Source of the DNA: Apodospora peruviana
Taxonomy: Eukaryota; Ascomycota; Sordariomycetes; Sordariales; Lasiosphaeriaceae
Length of the DNA: 64,000 bases
Assembly: GCA_033439685.1 (NCBI GenBank)
Contig: JAUEDM010000005.1
Span: forward strand, 4,340,001 to 4,404,000
Direction of reading: 5' to 3'
The position numbers and the translations under genes were made by a program. The notes below the pieces were generated by a model. The model searched no databases. It saw only the letters and a program-made list of their open reading frames with translations, and had not been told where the DNA came from. The stretch's first letter is position 1, and each line of letters starts with the position of its first letter. This document shows positions 19,305 through 31,914 of this stretch, piece by piece.

Positions 19305-20886
19305 ACATAAACCAAACAGGAGGAAAGTGATTGGTGTTGTTCTGGAGATGGAAGCCGTCAAGTGAATCCCGGATGCATTTGGATAGTGATGACACTGAAC
19401 AGCAGTTAGCCAAGTAGTTCATACCCATCTCATTGAAGGTGCCCGTTTCTGGACATGAATTCAGTTGTTTATCAAATTCGAGGTGGTGACCCATTCGTCA
19501 TTGACAAATTCTGGAACCACTGATACTGATATCTTGGCATGGAAACTGGCAGAGCCAATTAGTCACAGGCCGAGGTTACAGTACAATGCTGCGGGGGCGG
19601 GCCATTCTTACCAGGCTCGCGTCATATTTGGTTTTGCCCGTAGGGACCTGCCTTTTTAGGGCTCTTCAAAGCAGGGGAGACGCGTTCCAATGCTTGGAGG
19701 TCGAGTTTAGACAAATGACGACTCTGCAATAAGCGAATGCGAAGGGTGTGTCGTTGTCTCGTCCCGACAATCCGGAATACCAGGTTCGGGAAGCCAGGGT
19801 TGGAAAGGGCGGGATCGAGATGAGACCTTGCTGATTCCTTTCGCTTCACGGTGATTTTCTCGGAAGGCGGCCACGTGGAATTGGGGCAGCAAGCGAGAAA
19901 ACGTGTGGGGAGATAGGATAATCTCCAACCAGAGAGCAGCGTTGAATAAACAAGCGAGAAGGCAAGCGCAATTCTGCGCAATTGTTGACAAGCCACGCCT
20001 CTTGGGCTCTCGCTTACCTTTCCCTGTTTCGAGCCTACTCGCCTGCTTGGGCGCTCTGTGGCGCCAACCATTGCCGCCTTTTAGTGGCCTTCTTACACGC
20101 CAAGAGTCGCCAGGGAGAAGTCTTGAGGGGTGCTGTCCTTTGTTCCCGGTCATTAAAACCGTCGCTTCAACGCTTATTAGGCTTGGCGAGTGCCGAGGAA
20201 AAGATGGCTCTCTGCAGATTGATCGATGCTTTGCTGCTGGTGCCCTCAAAGGTTGTGGTGCCTGGGGTCTTCTCACTTCTGGCACCTGAAGTTGCTCTCC
20301 ACTGCAATATCTTTTTGGTATGAGAATGGAGACAATTTGAACTTTGGAAAGCAACTTGCTCGATAGCACCTTCCCCTCTGTGAGCATACCTTCCTACGTC
20401 AGGCAGCAGTGGACTTGTAATCCAGGGGTCTCTCCTTCCTCCAGGGAGTCTCTGTGTTGACCGCATGAACTCCTTCCCCGTCCTTGGGGATGTGATAAGC
20501 ACTCGAGTGGCAGCTGCTCGTGTTCGCATCCAAGTTTGAATAACAGGGCAGGAACGGAGCTTGGAATTCGGGCTTCACTTGGCAGCGGCGGCCCCATCCA
20601 CGTCACATGCAACTTGATGAGATGGAAGCTGCCCGACTTGAATGCTCCACCATCTCCACCGTCACTCTTTCCTCAAGTTCGTTTCGGCCGTTAGAAACAG
20701 TCCCAACTCCTCACAAATTCTTCACAACCGCAACTGCAGGAGTCGCCGCCCGGCGAGATTTGGTTGAGCTCAAATGGACAGACATAAGCCTCTCCCGCCG
20801 TCCTTCAACCCCTCTAACTCCTGACTGCTGTTTACTTTGCCACTATCGACGAGACGCCGGATCTGACCTAACGACTCGGACCTAGA
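19305..20886. other. Intergenic region upstream of the carotenoid oxygenase gene
   Basis: About 1.6 kb. Open frames up to 226 codons occur on the minus strand (19707-20387) but lack recognisable domains and overlap each other in several frames. Confidence 0.45.
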
Positions 20887-22866
20887 ATGGCGGCGCTTGG
20901 AGCCGGAACGGGTGTCAACCCCATCTTGAGGACCCAAGCCGACGAGACTCGCGACTACGACGACACACTGAAGAACTTTGCCGATGGTGCCTACACCGAA
21001 TGGCCAAATGAAGCTGGTGTAAGTCGTGCCATTCTTCTTTTCCTTGATGAGTGACTTGTGTGTCCCCTTTTTATCTTGCCATATCCCTTTTATCCTCTCA
21101 CCCATCTTACTTTATGTTCTGCCTTTTAGTTTGATGGGCTCACCGAAGAACGAGGGCCAGTCGAGGTTCCAGTAACTGGAAGCATTCCGACATGGGCGGC
21201 TGGGTCTCTTTACCGGACCGGTCCGGGGGTCTACAAGATCGAGAACACCGCCGTTGGCACCTTTTACACGACGCACTGGTTCGACGGGCTTGCACAAACG
21301 CATCGCTTCGACATCTTACCGGACGAAAATGGCTCGGTGAAGATGTTCTATTCGTCCAGACGGCAAGCCGAGGAGATGATGCAGTACATCAAGGACTACG
21401 GCGACCGTCCCTACTTCAGCTTTGGCCAACGACGCGACCCTTGTCTCGGCCTGTTCGCCAAGATCATGTCGACATGGCGTGGTCTTAGAACAAAGCCAGA
21501 AGACAAGTGGATAGAGACGATCAACGTTGCTGTCCACCCGAACTTCCCTGGCCTGGAAGCAGCATCGGGCAACCTGATCGGCCGGAGGGTTATTGACGAG
21601 ACGTCGGCCAAAGACCCGAAAGCCGGGCCATCCAACAACAGCGGAGGTCACTTGGCTGGCTTGCCCAAGGACATGTGGATCACAACCGACAACTCCATGC
21701 TGAAGCAGGTCGACCCTCGGACGCTTGAACCCATTGGGTTTGCCACACAGTCTGTTCTACATCCAGATCTCAACGGGCCAGTATCCTGTGCTCATGCACA
21801 AAGAGACCCGATCACGGGAGACCTCTTCAACTTCAATCTACAGTTCGGCCGTTTCGCAACCTACAGGATCTTCCGAGTAAGTGCCTCGACTGGAAAGACC
21901 GAGATCCTGGCCGCGATCCACCGCCCCGACCTCAAACCCGCCTACATCCACAGCTTCCATCTTTCCCCCAGCTTCGTCATTTTATGCGTCCCCAGCTCGC
22001 ACATTGCCTGGAACGGCATGAGGATCATGTGGGAACGCAACGTTCTAGACTCCATCGAGCCGTTCGACAAGAGCAAGAAGTGCAAGTGGTTTGTTATCGA
22101 CCGGCTGCATGGAAAAGGGGTAGTGGCGGAGTTTGAGACGGACGCCGGCTTCTTCTTTCACACCACCAACGCATTCGAAGAGCAAGACGAGATGGATCTA
22201 GAGAAAGGCACGACGAGTCTTTTCTGCGAGGTCGTTGAATACACTAACCTAGATGTGATGTCGAGCCTGTACTATAACGTGGTGCTCAAGAAGGATGACG
22301 CACATACGAAATTTTGGGGTGACGAGCAGCACGTCCATGGGGCCACGACACGACTTGCACAATACCGGTTCCGCATCTCCCAAGTTTCTGCAGCCAAGGC
22401 TTCAAACCCAACCGTCGGCGAGCCTACCGGGGGTTCTGGCTCTACGATGCCGTTAGAGGTCCAGATAGAGAAAATATTCAGCATTCCCGGCCCTCATTCG
22501 GGTGAACTCCCCACCATCAACCCTCTATTTGCCACTAAGCGTCATCGATATGTGTATGGCATGGCCTACCGCGGACACAGCACCATTATGGATGGAATTG
22601 TCAAGACGGACACGTTAAATCGCGAGGTGTTATTCTGGGATAACCCCAGAGGACACAGTCCAGGAGAGGCCATTTTCGTGCCGAGACCGGGAGGTACAAA
22701 GGAAGACGACGGTGTGCTATTGAGTGTTGTTCTCGATGGATATACCAAGAAGAGCTATCTGCTGTGCCTGAATGCGGAGACTATGAAGGAGCTGGGAAGA
22801 GGAGAGGTCGGCTTTGCTGTGGCATTCGGGTTCCATGGTGTTCACGTGAACCATGGGCTTTCGTAA
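20887..22866 (+). CDS. Carotenoid cleavage oxygenase (torulene-dioxygenase-like)
   Basis: Two exons, 20887-21018 and 21130-22866, encode 622 residues; the intron has GTAAGT..TTTTAG ends. The protein shows the RPE65/carotenoid oxygenase fold signature, with the four iron-binding histidines visible: His266 (CAHAQRDP), His318 (YIHSFHLS), His388 (FFHTTNAFEE) and His613 (FGFHGVHV). The N-terminal block PNEAGFDGLTEERGP and SLYRTGPGVYKIE with THWFDGLAQTHRF resembles the fungal torulene dioxygenase branch (CarT/CAO-2) more than the shorter stilbene-cleaving CAO-1 branch. The expected activity is oxidative double-bond cleavage in a carotenoid or other apolar polyene using Fe(II) and O2. No phytoene synthase or desaturase gene is in the window, so the substrate is uncertain. 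Confidence 0.92.
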
Positions 22867-23583
22867 CGATGACATTAGCAGTCAAGGACGGCCGTTGCTG
22901 GCTGCTGTGGAGCTTGGCCATGGTTCAAAATTCCCCAAAGTTTCTTTCTGGGCGGTGATCATTCCTGCGTACCGGGTCGGCATGCAGTGGGCACACGGGG
23001 CGTTAAGCATCTATCGGATTATTTGGGATGGGGACTTCTTTACTCGTCGGTTGTGGCAGTGGTATGCATCTGGTTTTGGTTGCGTTGATCTTTGTGCGGC
23101 GGACGTTAGACGTTACTCCGTAGAGCTACCACGCGATTAGTTGAACATTGGACTTCTGAGCCTCTTCTAATCGCCAATAACATCTCTGACTAAACTTCGT
23201 GATATGTCATGCCAAATTTGTTCCTTTTTGCATTGCATCCAGGCTCTTTTGTCACACCGTTACATCCCCGCAAGCTCTTTGCAGCTCTGAGTCCGAGACA
23301 GAGGCGTGTGGTGGCTAGCTGACGAGCTGCACAACCCCCTCAAATCCACTCAAGCTCCAAGATAGAGACACGTCATTGGTGATACCAAGACCAACCAGAC
23401 TATTACCGGATCACAGCTGACCAATTTTCCCGAGCTGACTCTGGCTATAAAGTGATCTCTTTTCCTCTGGGGGAACTCACATCCCTTTGTCTGGCATTTT
23501 ATTTCCGCACGTTAACGAGAACTGTTTGCTCTCCACGACTAACTTTGTACGTCTTTCACATAAAAAAAAAATTGCACATCAAC
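22867..23583. other. Intergenic region before the DJ-1 gene
   Basis: No gene recognised. The right end holds a TATA box. Confidence 0.5.
23446..23450 (+). promoter_or_regulatory. TATA box of DJ-1/PfpI gene
   Basis: TATAA in GGCTATAAAG, 138 bp before the ATG at 23584. Confidence 0.45.
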
Positions 23584-24412
23584 ATGGCAGAGTCCACCAA
23601 GAAGAAAGTTTTGCTCCTTCTGTACCCGGGCTTCAACATCCTGGACTACGCAGGCCCGTACGAGATACTGCAAAAGACTGGCGAGGGCAACGTTTTGGAA
23701 GTGAAAGTTGCGGCGGAAAGCGAGATCACGACATCGACCGAGGGTGCCCATGTCAAGGTGATTCCGTTCCGTTCATGCCTCTGCAGTAGACTATGAGCTG
23801 ATAATGACCTACACAGCGAGACGTCGCGCTGGATGATGCGCTCATTGCAAAGCTGCACGAGTTCGAGATGCTTGTCGTTCCTGGTGGGGATTCAGGTCCA
23901 GGCACTTATTTGGATAGCAAATCTATCGATGATCCGTTGAGGAGGGTTATCACTGCTTATGCTGGACTTTCTTCGGCATGCAGTGGGGAAAGTCCGAGGA
24001 TTTTGTTGTATGATTCCCACCACTGTCCCTTTACGTTACGTTACTGAGTGAACTAACGGAAGTTTGTGAAAGGTCGATCTGCACCGGCTCGCTCCTGCTT
24101 GGTGTTTTAGGGGTCTTCAACGGGCGATACTGCACTTCGCATTGGGGGGCGTATGATAAGCTCAAGGAGAGGGTGGCCGAGGCGGCGGTTAGGACTGAAC
24201 AGACACCTGCGACGGTGATTCCGGCACGGTTTGTTGATTCGGGTCTGAATGGCAATGGCGTGCGGATTATTAGTAGTGGTGGGATTAGTTGTGGCATGGA
24301 TGCTAGTTTGCATGTTGTTCGGTTGCTGTTTGGTGAACAGGAGGCTATTAACACGGCGGGATTGTTGGATTATGCGTGGCATAAGACTGATGGGGTTGTT
24401 TTTGACTCTTAG
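23584..24412 (+). CDS. DJ-1/PfpI family protein
   Basis: Three exons, 23584-23757, 23817-24007 and 24073-24412, encode 234 residues; phases agree and both introns use GT..AG. The fold is marked by the N-terminal strand KKKVLLLLYPGFNILDYAGP, the turn EMLVVPGGDSGPG and the nucleophile elbow SICTGS with Cys125. The C-terminal part has the SSGGISCGMDASLHVV motif seen in the PfpI/AraC-N-like branch. These proteins include isonitrile hydratases, deglycase-like enzymes and peptidase-like members; this branch resembles isonitrile hydratase-like proteins, but the activity cannot be fixed from sequence. No targeting signal is seen. The gene lies 717 bp downstream of the carotenoid oxygenase gene, same strand. 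Confidence 0.9.
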
Positions 24413-25293
24413 GAGGGGCCTGAGCTGGGGCTGCAGTTAGCTCATGAATGTAGTTGAGTGGACTCCTAGACGGGAAGACTATTTTTTTTGTCCCTGTTCT
24501 GGTATCATTGCCAGGCCATTCGGCATTTAAAGTCTCAGTTTGGCCAGTGAGAGCTCCAAACAAAGGTCCACTGACTCCACTCTTAGCGTGTTGAAGCTAT
24601 TCAGAATCGGAAAGAGCATCCTTTCTTCCTGCCTTCCTAGCATATTGACGGCCTTACCGCCCACAACTGGACTTCAGTTGTGACTTCCAATCGTTACGGT
24701 CAGAACTCTCTCCCATTCAACAAACTTCTCCAACCTTGAACCTTCATCCATCGCCAACCATCCTTCCATTCACGTCCACCAATCGTTGAGCATATTGAAC
24801 AACTTGGCTAGCTCTCTCTTTACGATAGCCAGTCCACTGAATTGACGATGACGACAACGCGCGACCGTGCCACACATATATACACACACGCGCGCGCGCA
24901 CACAAGTCAGTCCAATAACCACGACCACGAAGTTGAGAACCATGTGCGGCCACCATGTCCAGAGTATATGATATCTGTACCGTGTACTTTGTCATGCTCC
25001 AAGAGCCACCGACCTTGTGTGGACTGAATACCGGTTTAAAGTACCTGTTCTTGATTGCCCATTCACAGTTTCGATGGTATCGGGTGGCGTCTACTAGCGA
25101 TTGGCCCAGTCAAGGTGGTAAGCTGATATGCAGGCTTTAGGCAGCAAGCGGGCGGTGTGCCTGCGTTCTTTTCCAACCTTCTCCATCTGGAATGCCCTCA
25201 CGCGCTTCCGTGGTAATCAGACTCCTCGGTCTGTGGAAGTCTTGCATCTCTAAGCCTTGTCAACCGAATATCACCCTTACAGCTCAGCTCAAC
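24413..25293. other. Intergenic region
   Basis: No gene recognised. It contains the alternating purine-pyrimidine tract listed next. Confidence 0.5.
24871..24904. repeat. 34-bp alternating pyrimidine-purine tract
   Basis: CA, TA, CA, CG and CA dinucleotides alternate without interruption for 34 bases. Such tracts are prone to form Z-DNA and to change length. Confidence 0.8.
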
Positions 25294-27973
25294 ATGTCTG
25301 CCCTTGAACCACTGGCTATCCTCAGCATCGCATGCAACGTGATGCAAGTCATCGACTTCAGTCACGTAGTCTTCTCCACGTTCAACCAAACCTACAACAA
25401 TGGGTCAGCAGATACCAACATCTCCGAGGTTGCGAAGCATCTTTCCGAGCTCTCCGAGGAGTTGGGGCAATCCCTCAAGGCCTAAGGGTAACCCAATCCG
25501 AGCAAAGAGCAGACTCGACTGATGGAGATAGCCAACAAGTGCTTCGCAGCCTCTAATATGCTGCACACCGAGGTCAGTGCCTTGACAACGGCCACTCAAA
25601 AGAAGAAACTGGGACAATCGATTGTCTCCACGGTGAAGCGGTCTTGGCACAAGCGCAAGATCGAACAACTGGAGAAGGACATGACTTCTATCCAAAGCAC
25701 GCTGAATACAGGGATTCTGGTGCGCATCTGGTAAGTCTATAGCTTGGCCCTCGGAGTAACGTCCCGCTCTAGTACACGATCACTCGAACAGCAAGGCTCA
25801 AGATGTCAGCGCACTGCAGAACCGGCAAGAGTTCTTCAGTCTGAGCAACGCGTTTGCAGCAATTTATCTTCAAGATAGGCCGGGACCAGGCTGCGCTGTC
25901 CCAGTTGGTGAAAGACCAAGCAGCGGCGGTGAGGTCGGAGTCGCATCTGCATCATCAAGAAACCCAAGTGGCCATTACGACCCTTGCTAGCGATTTATCA
26001 GCCAGAGACATGAGACAATAGTGGGATAAACAGCGAGAGGTCATCCTTAAGAGCCTCAAGTACCGAGGAATGCTCGAACGACGTAATGATGTCCGAGAGG
26101 CTCACTCAGAGACCTTTAACTGGTTCCACCCATGGCGAGTTGCAAGATGAATATATCTTCCGCGATACCAAATTCGACCTAGTTCATATTTTGCTTGCCT
26201 ACAGAGGGGAGGTGGCAAGAGCGCTTTTAACTGGTACTGAAGCAATGGAGGAGGAACTTGCAAGGGCTTGGCGACACCTACAAAACACTGCTCCTATCTG
26301 GAGCGCGTAGGTGCTTGAAGTCCTGGTTCCGCCCAAATCTAGTCACGCTAGCCCTTGCTGTCTAGATTATGAACCGATCGCGACGGTTAAGTTCATCCAT
26401 CGTACAGCCATCGAAACCTTGGAAGATACGACAGAGGGTCAGAGCATTTTGAATTTGGACACCACTGATCGCAGGGACCGCTTGAGAAGGATCTTCAACT
26501 CCATTTTGGCTTATGCAACAGCTCGTGTACGAGGCGATGAGAAATGTTTCTCAATAAGGTAACTGCGTCCTCGCGTACCTCGTCCCGCTGCTCTCCGACT
26601 CGTGTCAGAAAATCAAGTTATTGGTGAAAGAGACCAGCTGACACTCTTGTGCAAAATAGACCCATATATCTGCCAGCATTCATGTGCGAGCTGGAGAACG
26701 CAGGAGAAAGTGAGGTGTTAACCAAGGATGACGTGGACCAAATTGTGACTACCGCACACGCCGTGTGCAGCCTTAAGGTATCCAGCCCAAGGATGTCGGC
26801 ATTTGCTCCCATTAGGCAACGGTTTCACCGCACAAACGCCTACGCCTTTTTGTCGTACACGATGAACTAGGATTCTACACATTGCTTGAAACCGCATTGC
26901 GCACTCTAGACAATTCGCATGTTTCCCGACAGTCTAAGGCACATCTCATTCAAAGCATTGCTTCATTCCAACCGGTCTCACATGCCACCTACGTGGGGTA
27001 CTTCCAAGCGCTTATACGAGTTGGACCATACCTTGAGGCGGACCTACCATCTCCAGACATTTTCTGGGGTTCAATATCAGTCGGGAGGGACCGCAAATAT
27101 ACCACAGCACTCGAATTATTCATTGGTTCAGTAGCAGGTCTCTTTGCTGACACATCACTGGCACTGGACTCTGACGTGAGCGACTTCGCAATCAAGGCAT
27201 TGGAAGTTATCCTTGCAAATTCAAAATACTCTAACAGGAAGCTATCTGGAGTCTGGGAGAGAGGTGGCATATGTGTAGACTATGGCGAGAGACTGTTTGA
27301 AGTTGGCCAGCGTATTGCTAAATTCCCTTTCGATAAGATACGAGTTTACACAACAGTCACTCCGCTCTGGGGCCTGAGTCGTCTGGCCAAGATTGGTCGA
27401 GGAACCCCGTTTGGGACGGCTCTCATGAAGCTCTTGAGCACTGTCGATGTCGGTGACTTTGAGACCCAACCCAGCTTTCGAGTTATAGCCCAGGTGAATA
27501 GCAGCGGCGATTCTGAGGATAGTCTCAACGTTTATTATGAAGGGTTCGTGCTTGACTCTATACCTGGGGCGGTCGAAAAGGAACTTCGACAAGTTGCAAA
27601 CATGACGCTTTCATGGGACGAGAAAGATAGAGATGAAAAGCTGGATGCACTTCATGTTCGATTTAATGATGTGGCAAGGCAGATCATGGCCACTCAGTCA
27701 CAACCATACGCTCGAGACGAAAAGGAATATTACTTGTGGCAACACAAGTTCCTTAAAGATGTTTTGATTCGGACAGGAGTCATACCCTCCAAGAATGAGT
27801 ACATGTACACTGACGCTCTCCAGCGCTACATGCCATCAAAATATGGAACCACTCAAAGGTGGGACGGGGGAAAATACTGGGAGGGTGAAGAGTCAGGAAG
27901 CGAGAGCGACAGCGACAGCGAGAGCGAGACGATGACAGCCACTGGTCAAAGAAAGAGCATTGGCGAATCTTAG
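25294..27973 (+). pseudogene. Decayed STAND (NLR-like) gene lacking its nucleotide-binding core
   Basis: The first frame (25294-25485) reads MSALEPLAILSIACNVMQVI, the start of a fungal STAND N-terminal (Helo-like) domain, but ends at a TAA. The domain continues in another frame at 25522-25734 (KKKLGQSIVSTVKRSWHKRK, LEKDMTSIQSTLNTGILVRI) and then, after an intron-like GTAAGT..ACAG, in broken frames: SQLVKDQAAAVRSES, SDLSARDMRQ, stop, WDKQREVILKSLKYRGMLERR. The family normally continues into the NACHT P-loop region; here no GxxxxGK[ST] or Walker B is found. Sequence resumes near 26130 with C-terminal parts (RGEVARALLTGTEAMEEELARA, VKFIHRTAIETLEDTTEGQ, IFNSILAYATARVRGD) and a 363-codon open frame at 26882-27973. 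The gene shows at least two stops, several frameshifts and a deletion of the central domain. Confidence 0.8.
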
Positions 27974-28116
27974 CATCAGAGCCCGATGCCCGCCGCGATG
28001 TGGGCCTGCTACGAGTTCAACCGTCACTCCAACGCTCCGATTTCGGCCCCGATAGAGGCATTATGCATCCTCGGATCTCGGTGGCAACACCACCACCCCA
28101 TCACCATCTCAACACA

Positions 28117-29082
28117 ATGTCCGTCCCTTCTGAAGCCGCCGGCGGTCTCACGACCCGCCCTCCCATTCCGAAGCCGGTCCCGGCCTACCTGCCGACCACA
28201 GGCTCACCACTGACCGTCGACAGCGGCGTCTCCTCATCGATCCAGTCAACACCGCGCACACTGATTGAGTCGTTTACCCTTCCGATCCGCTCAGGCAGGG
28301 CATGGACCGCCTCCGCCGGATCCATCGTCCGCATCAGCACCCCCGAAGGGCCCCAGGTCGGCGACCTCAACATATGGAACCTGCACAACCCGCGCGAGCA
28401 CTTCTGGGCCTCGCGGACTCGGCAGCTGCACGCCTCGCATGTTTCCACGCACGACAGGCTGTGGTCGTGTCTGCCGTACATGCGGCCGATGCTGACCATC
28501 CTCGCCGACAGCCTGGATAGGTACGGCCAGGACGAGCACGGCGGCCGCGTGCACGACCTACTCGGCACGCGATGTGATCCCTACATCAATAAAGTGCTGA
28601 GCGGCGGAAGCTACGATTTTCACTGCCATTCCAATCTCACGCGGGCGGTGTTGCCGTATGGCCTAACCGAATTCGATGTCCATGATGTCATCAACTTGTT
28701 TCAGGTGACTGGGCTGGATGAGAAGGGCCGGTATTTCATGAACCCGTGTCCGGCGAGGAAAGGGGATTACATTGAGTTTTTGGCAGAGCAGGATGTTCTC
28801 ATGGCTTTGAGTAAGTGTTTTCTCGCGGCTATGTTCTTGGACGTGAAGGGCTGATTGGGTCTGGGAATGATAGGTACCTGTCCCGGAGGTGACTTGTCAC
28901 TGTGGGGCTTCGGTACCGACAGCGGGAAGGAGATGATCAACTGCTGTCGTCCGCTCAAGGTCGAGGTCTTCAAGCTTGAGGACGCTGACCTTTTGCAGAG
29001 GGTTGGTTGGCGGCCCTCTGAGCCGGCAAAGTACCGCGGGATGCATGGCATTGTTGTGGTAGAAGGAGAGCAGAGATCGTGA
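28117..29082 (+). CDS. DUF1989 (urea-carboxylase-associated) protein
   Basis: Two exons, 28117-28810 and 28874-29082, encode 300 residues; the intron is GTAAGT..GATAG. The sequence follows the DUF1989 family (PF09347): GPQVGDLNIWNLHNPREHFW, a THDRLWS element, CDPYINKVLSGG, HCHSNLTRAV, then NLFQVTGLDEKGRYFMNPCP, GDYIEFLAEQDVLMALSTCPG and a final W-G-F-G segment. Bacterial relatives sit beside urea carboxylase/allophanate hydrolase and guanidine-degradation genes, so a role in nitrogen compound breakdown is likely by analogy; the His/Cys residues could bind a metal. The first 50 residues are Pro/Ser-rich and nonconserved-looking. No urea carboxylase gene is in the window. Confidence 0.88.
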
Positions 29083-29616
29083 TGATATATTTGCCTTGAA
29101 GGTTTGGAATGGGGTTTCAAGTCACCGGTATTTCTCATGGATCATGGCAGAATTCTGGACCTAGGTTGGGAATGGGTATCTGAGTGGTGAAGAAGTTCAG
29201 CTGGAACATGATAATCGAAGCTGTTGGAATAAGAAACGCCACGCAAATGCCGTCAACTGAGACACATCGTTGGCTTTTGCCCACAACAAGGAAGGGGTAT
29301 CTTTCGTGTACTGAGTATTTTCTCCTTTTCCTGAATCCTTGGACCAATTGACACACCTGTCGATCTCTTCAGAGCTGTTTTCACCGCTACCTGTCTGTTG
29401 AATTTCTTCTTTCCTATTGCAACGAACAGAAGCAAAAGACCTTGAAGGTCTGTCGGTAGGTACATCCACCCATTCCAGAACGATTCGAAACGTGCGAGAA
29501 CTTTGGAACGTGGGTACTGCTTTGTTGGCTTCACTTGGTGTAATTAGCACCAAGTCCATCACAGCTGAATCAGTTGTCTTGTGCTCTTGAGGATGGCCCT
29601 TGACTACATGACAATG

Positions 29617-29775
29617 GTAGCCAACAGACCAACAGACACCGAGAAGTTATCATGGGACTTGATCCCCCGACAGCACCATTCATCCATGTTTCCGACAATC
29701 GTAGCCAACAGACCAACAGACACCGAGAAGTTATCACGGGGCTTAATACCCAACAGCAACATTCCTCCATAATTC
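29617..29775 (+). repeat. 84-bp direct repeat, two diverged copies
   Basis: Copies start at 29617 and 29701. The first 36 bases (GTAGCCAACAGACC... to GTTATCA) are identical; the rest has diverged by substitutions. The unit itself holds AACAGACC/AACAGACA, a short internal duplication. Confidence 0.85.
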
Positions 29776-31601
29776 CTGGGGCTCAGTACCAAATGTGCCT
29801 AGCGGTCCGCCTGCAATACATTTGAGGCAGCAGACCTCTGAATACACATTAATATGTATTGAAGGTTGAGAATGTGACCTCGTAACACGCGGCCTCTCAA
29901 GACCCATGCCACAATTTCCAGCAGCGTACTCCATCTATCATTCAAGTTATACCGATTCTTTCCGAACTGCGTCCAGCCTGACGAGACAGGCTTTCGACAA
30001 GGCACACTTTGTAGCGAGGACAACTGAGCAAGAAACAGGCACCAATACGGATTGGCCTAAACCGATTCGAGCCGCCGAGCTATATCAAAATATTGTTATT
30101 AACAAGCATATGAGGCGAAAAGACTTGTTCCTTTTACACTAATAAGTTTTACGTTTACCGCCGACCTATTCTGTCTCACGCTGTGCCCCAGCATGTGAGG
30201 TAAGCCGCGGCCGGCTCAACCGGGCAAAGTGAACCAAGGAACGCACCCAGGTCAGGTAATGACCCAGATGGAGAAACATCGTATGTGGCGGCTCGGTGGT
30301 TCCATCTTTTAGATTTGATCGTATATATGTATGTATGATGGTACTGTCAATATGTTACATGCATCTTGGACAAGCAAAATAACTTCTAGCCTTAACCGCG
30401 CGGGATGACACTCAACAAGGGCATCTTTGCACAGCGTGGCTTGCTGGAAGAAAGCAGATTGATCAGCAAGGTCTTTCCGCCATCGACACGGAGCTGCAAA
30501 GGTTCGCTGCATGCTGCCCACGCGCAGGACAAAGCCGTAAGGCAGCCAACCAGTTTAGCAGCACAGGTGCGCAGAACTCCAATGGTAGTGGAACGCACTG
30601 GGGGAAAGCCTGATCATGTCGTACCGTACCGAATACAGGGAGTTGGGACGGACGGTGAGACAGATGCTTACCGGGGATCTGAGACCGTCCATCGCGCTGT
30701 GTAACAGTGATAGTAAATGGTTAGAGTGCATGTCGATCTAGGTAGGTGACCATTTCTGTATTCAAGTTGTTTTAGCGTGGGGGGTTCCGTCTTACTCGAC
30801 GGAAGCATGGAGACTGGTTTCACCGCTACTCGGAAATGGTGTGGGCTCCAATGGCGTTGACGGGTCATCGGGACTGTCGGTACATCCAAGTACAGGTATA
30901 TTCAGGCAGTTCTTGGAACGGCTGTACGTACAGACCTGCCGTCCGTCGGTCCAGATATGCAACGACTCCAGTCCGAAACCAGGAGGAATATCACGACTCA
31001 GGTATTTGGCCGTTCGCCGAGAATAAGGTAGTCAATCAACACGCCCATTGGTTCGACGCAAACACACGTGAAGTATCAGCATTCGTCGGCCGTGGCGCCT
31101 ACCATATCTCATTCGCCAGAAAATCGTGTCCCCTTTCGTCCAAGGTAACCGAGGGCGTGGCTCGGTGCACCCTCTCCATGCATGCCACCACTTCCCATTG
31201 CAGTTCATGCCAAGGGCTGTCCCTGTCATCATCTTCAGCCGATTTGTTGCGTTGCCCAGGGTGGCAAAGCTCTCCGTCCCACCATACCATCTTCCAGGTA
31301 CTCACGCCAAGATGTCGTACAGGTCCCGACATAGCCGCGTTGGTTGAGCCCCGAAGAGCCGCGGTGCCTCGGAGGATGTCAACACGGGTCCACAGCTGGA
31401 CACGGGGTCGAGTCTCATCAACGTCCATCCGATCAGTGTTTCTCAGCTGGCGTGCACAGTTGCCAACTGGGGTATCTCTGCGCAGGCTACCACCAGGTTC
31501 GGCGAAGACCGCAAGGCAGAGAACAGCGTGAGGACAGACCTGGAATGGACACTTCTCCCTTTGGCCCTGGTGTCTGCCTGCTGAGAAATGGCTCGGGCGT
31601 G

Positions 31602-31610
31602 TATATAAAA
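31602..31610 (+). promoter_or_regulatory. TATA box upstream of TauD gene
   Basis: TATATAAAA lies 305 bp before the ATG at 31915. If it is used, the leader is long and contains an out-of-frame ATG at 31724 whose frame runs past the true start, which could lower translation. Confidence 0.45.
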
Positions 31611-31914
31611 GACCTGTTGATATCCGGTGCTGACTGTGATTATCTCTTTTCCAGTTTTCACAACCACGCTTATACCGTACAACCGGATACATCCCATCTC
31701 CCCAGTCAAGACTCACAGCAAGTATGAAAATCCCAGTCTTCTTAGCAACCCGGAAAGGACTCAAATGTCTTGGTCCTCAAGCACCAGCGGATCATATATC
31801 ATCTGGACAAGCACAGCGTTATACTCGTACCCTAAGCCATCACTATTGTTTCACGTCCCTAGTAGCTGACATTTGTCTCACCAGACCAGAGCAGCAGAAC
31901 AACCATCCACAACC

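Larger units (their letters stand above)
29083..31914. other. Long intergenic region
   Basis: About 2.8 kb without a convincing gene. Open frames of 221 codons (31099-31764, minus) and 231 codons (30836-31531, plus) overlap each other on opposite strands and show no domain. The 84-bp direct repeat lies here, and a TATA box near the right end. Confidence 0.5.

Noticed and set aside
19707..20387. 226-codon minus-strand open frame
   Set aside because: Arg/Ser/Pro-rich with no domain, overlapped by other frames on both strands.
29617..29775. CRISPR-like repeat
   Set aside because: Only two copies of a long unit with no regular spacers, in a eukaryotic genome.
30836..31764. Two overlapping open frames above 220 codons on opposite strands
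   Set aside because: Neither has a recognisable motif, good splice sites or a signal peptide, and they mirror each other; I could not support a gene.
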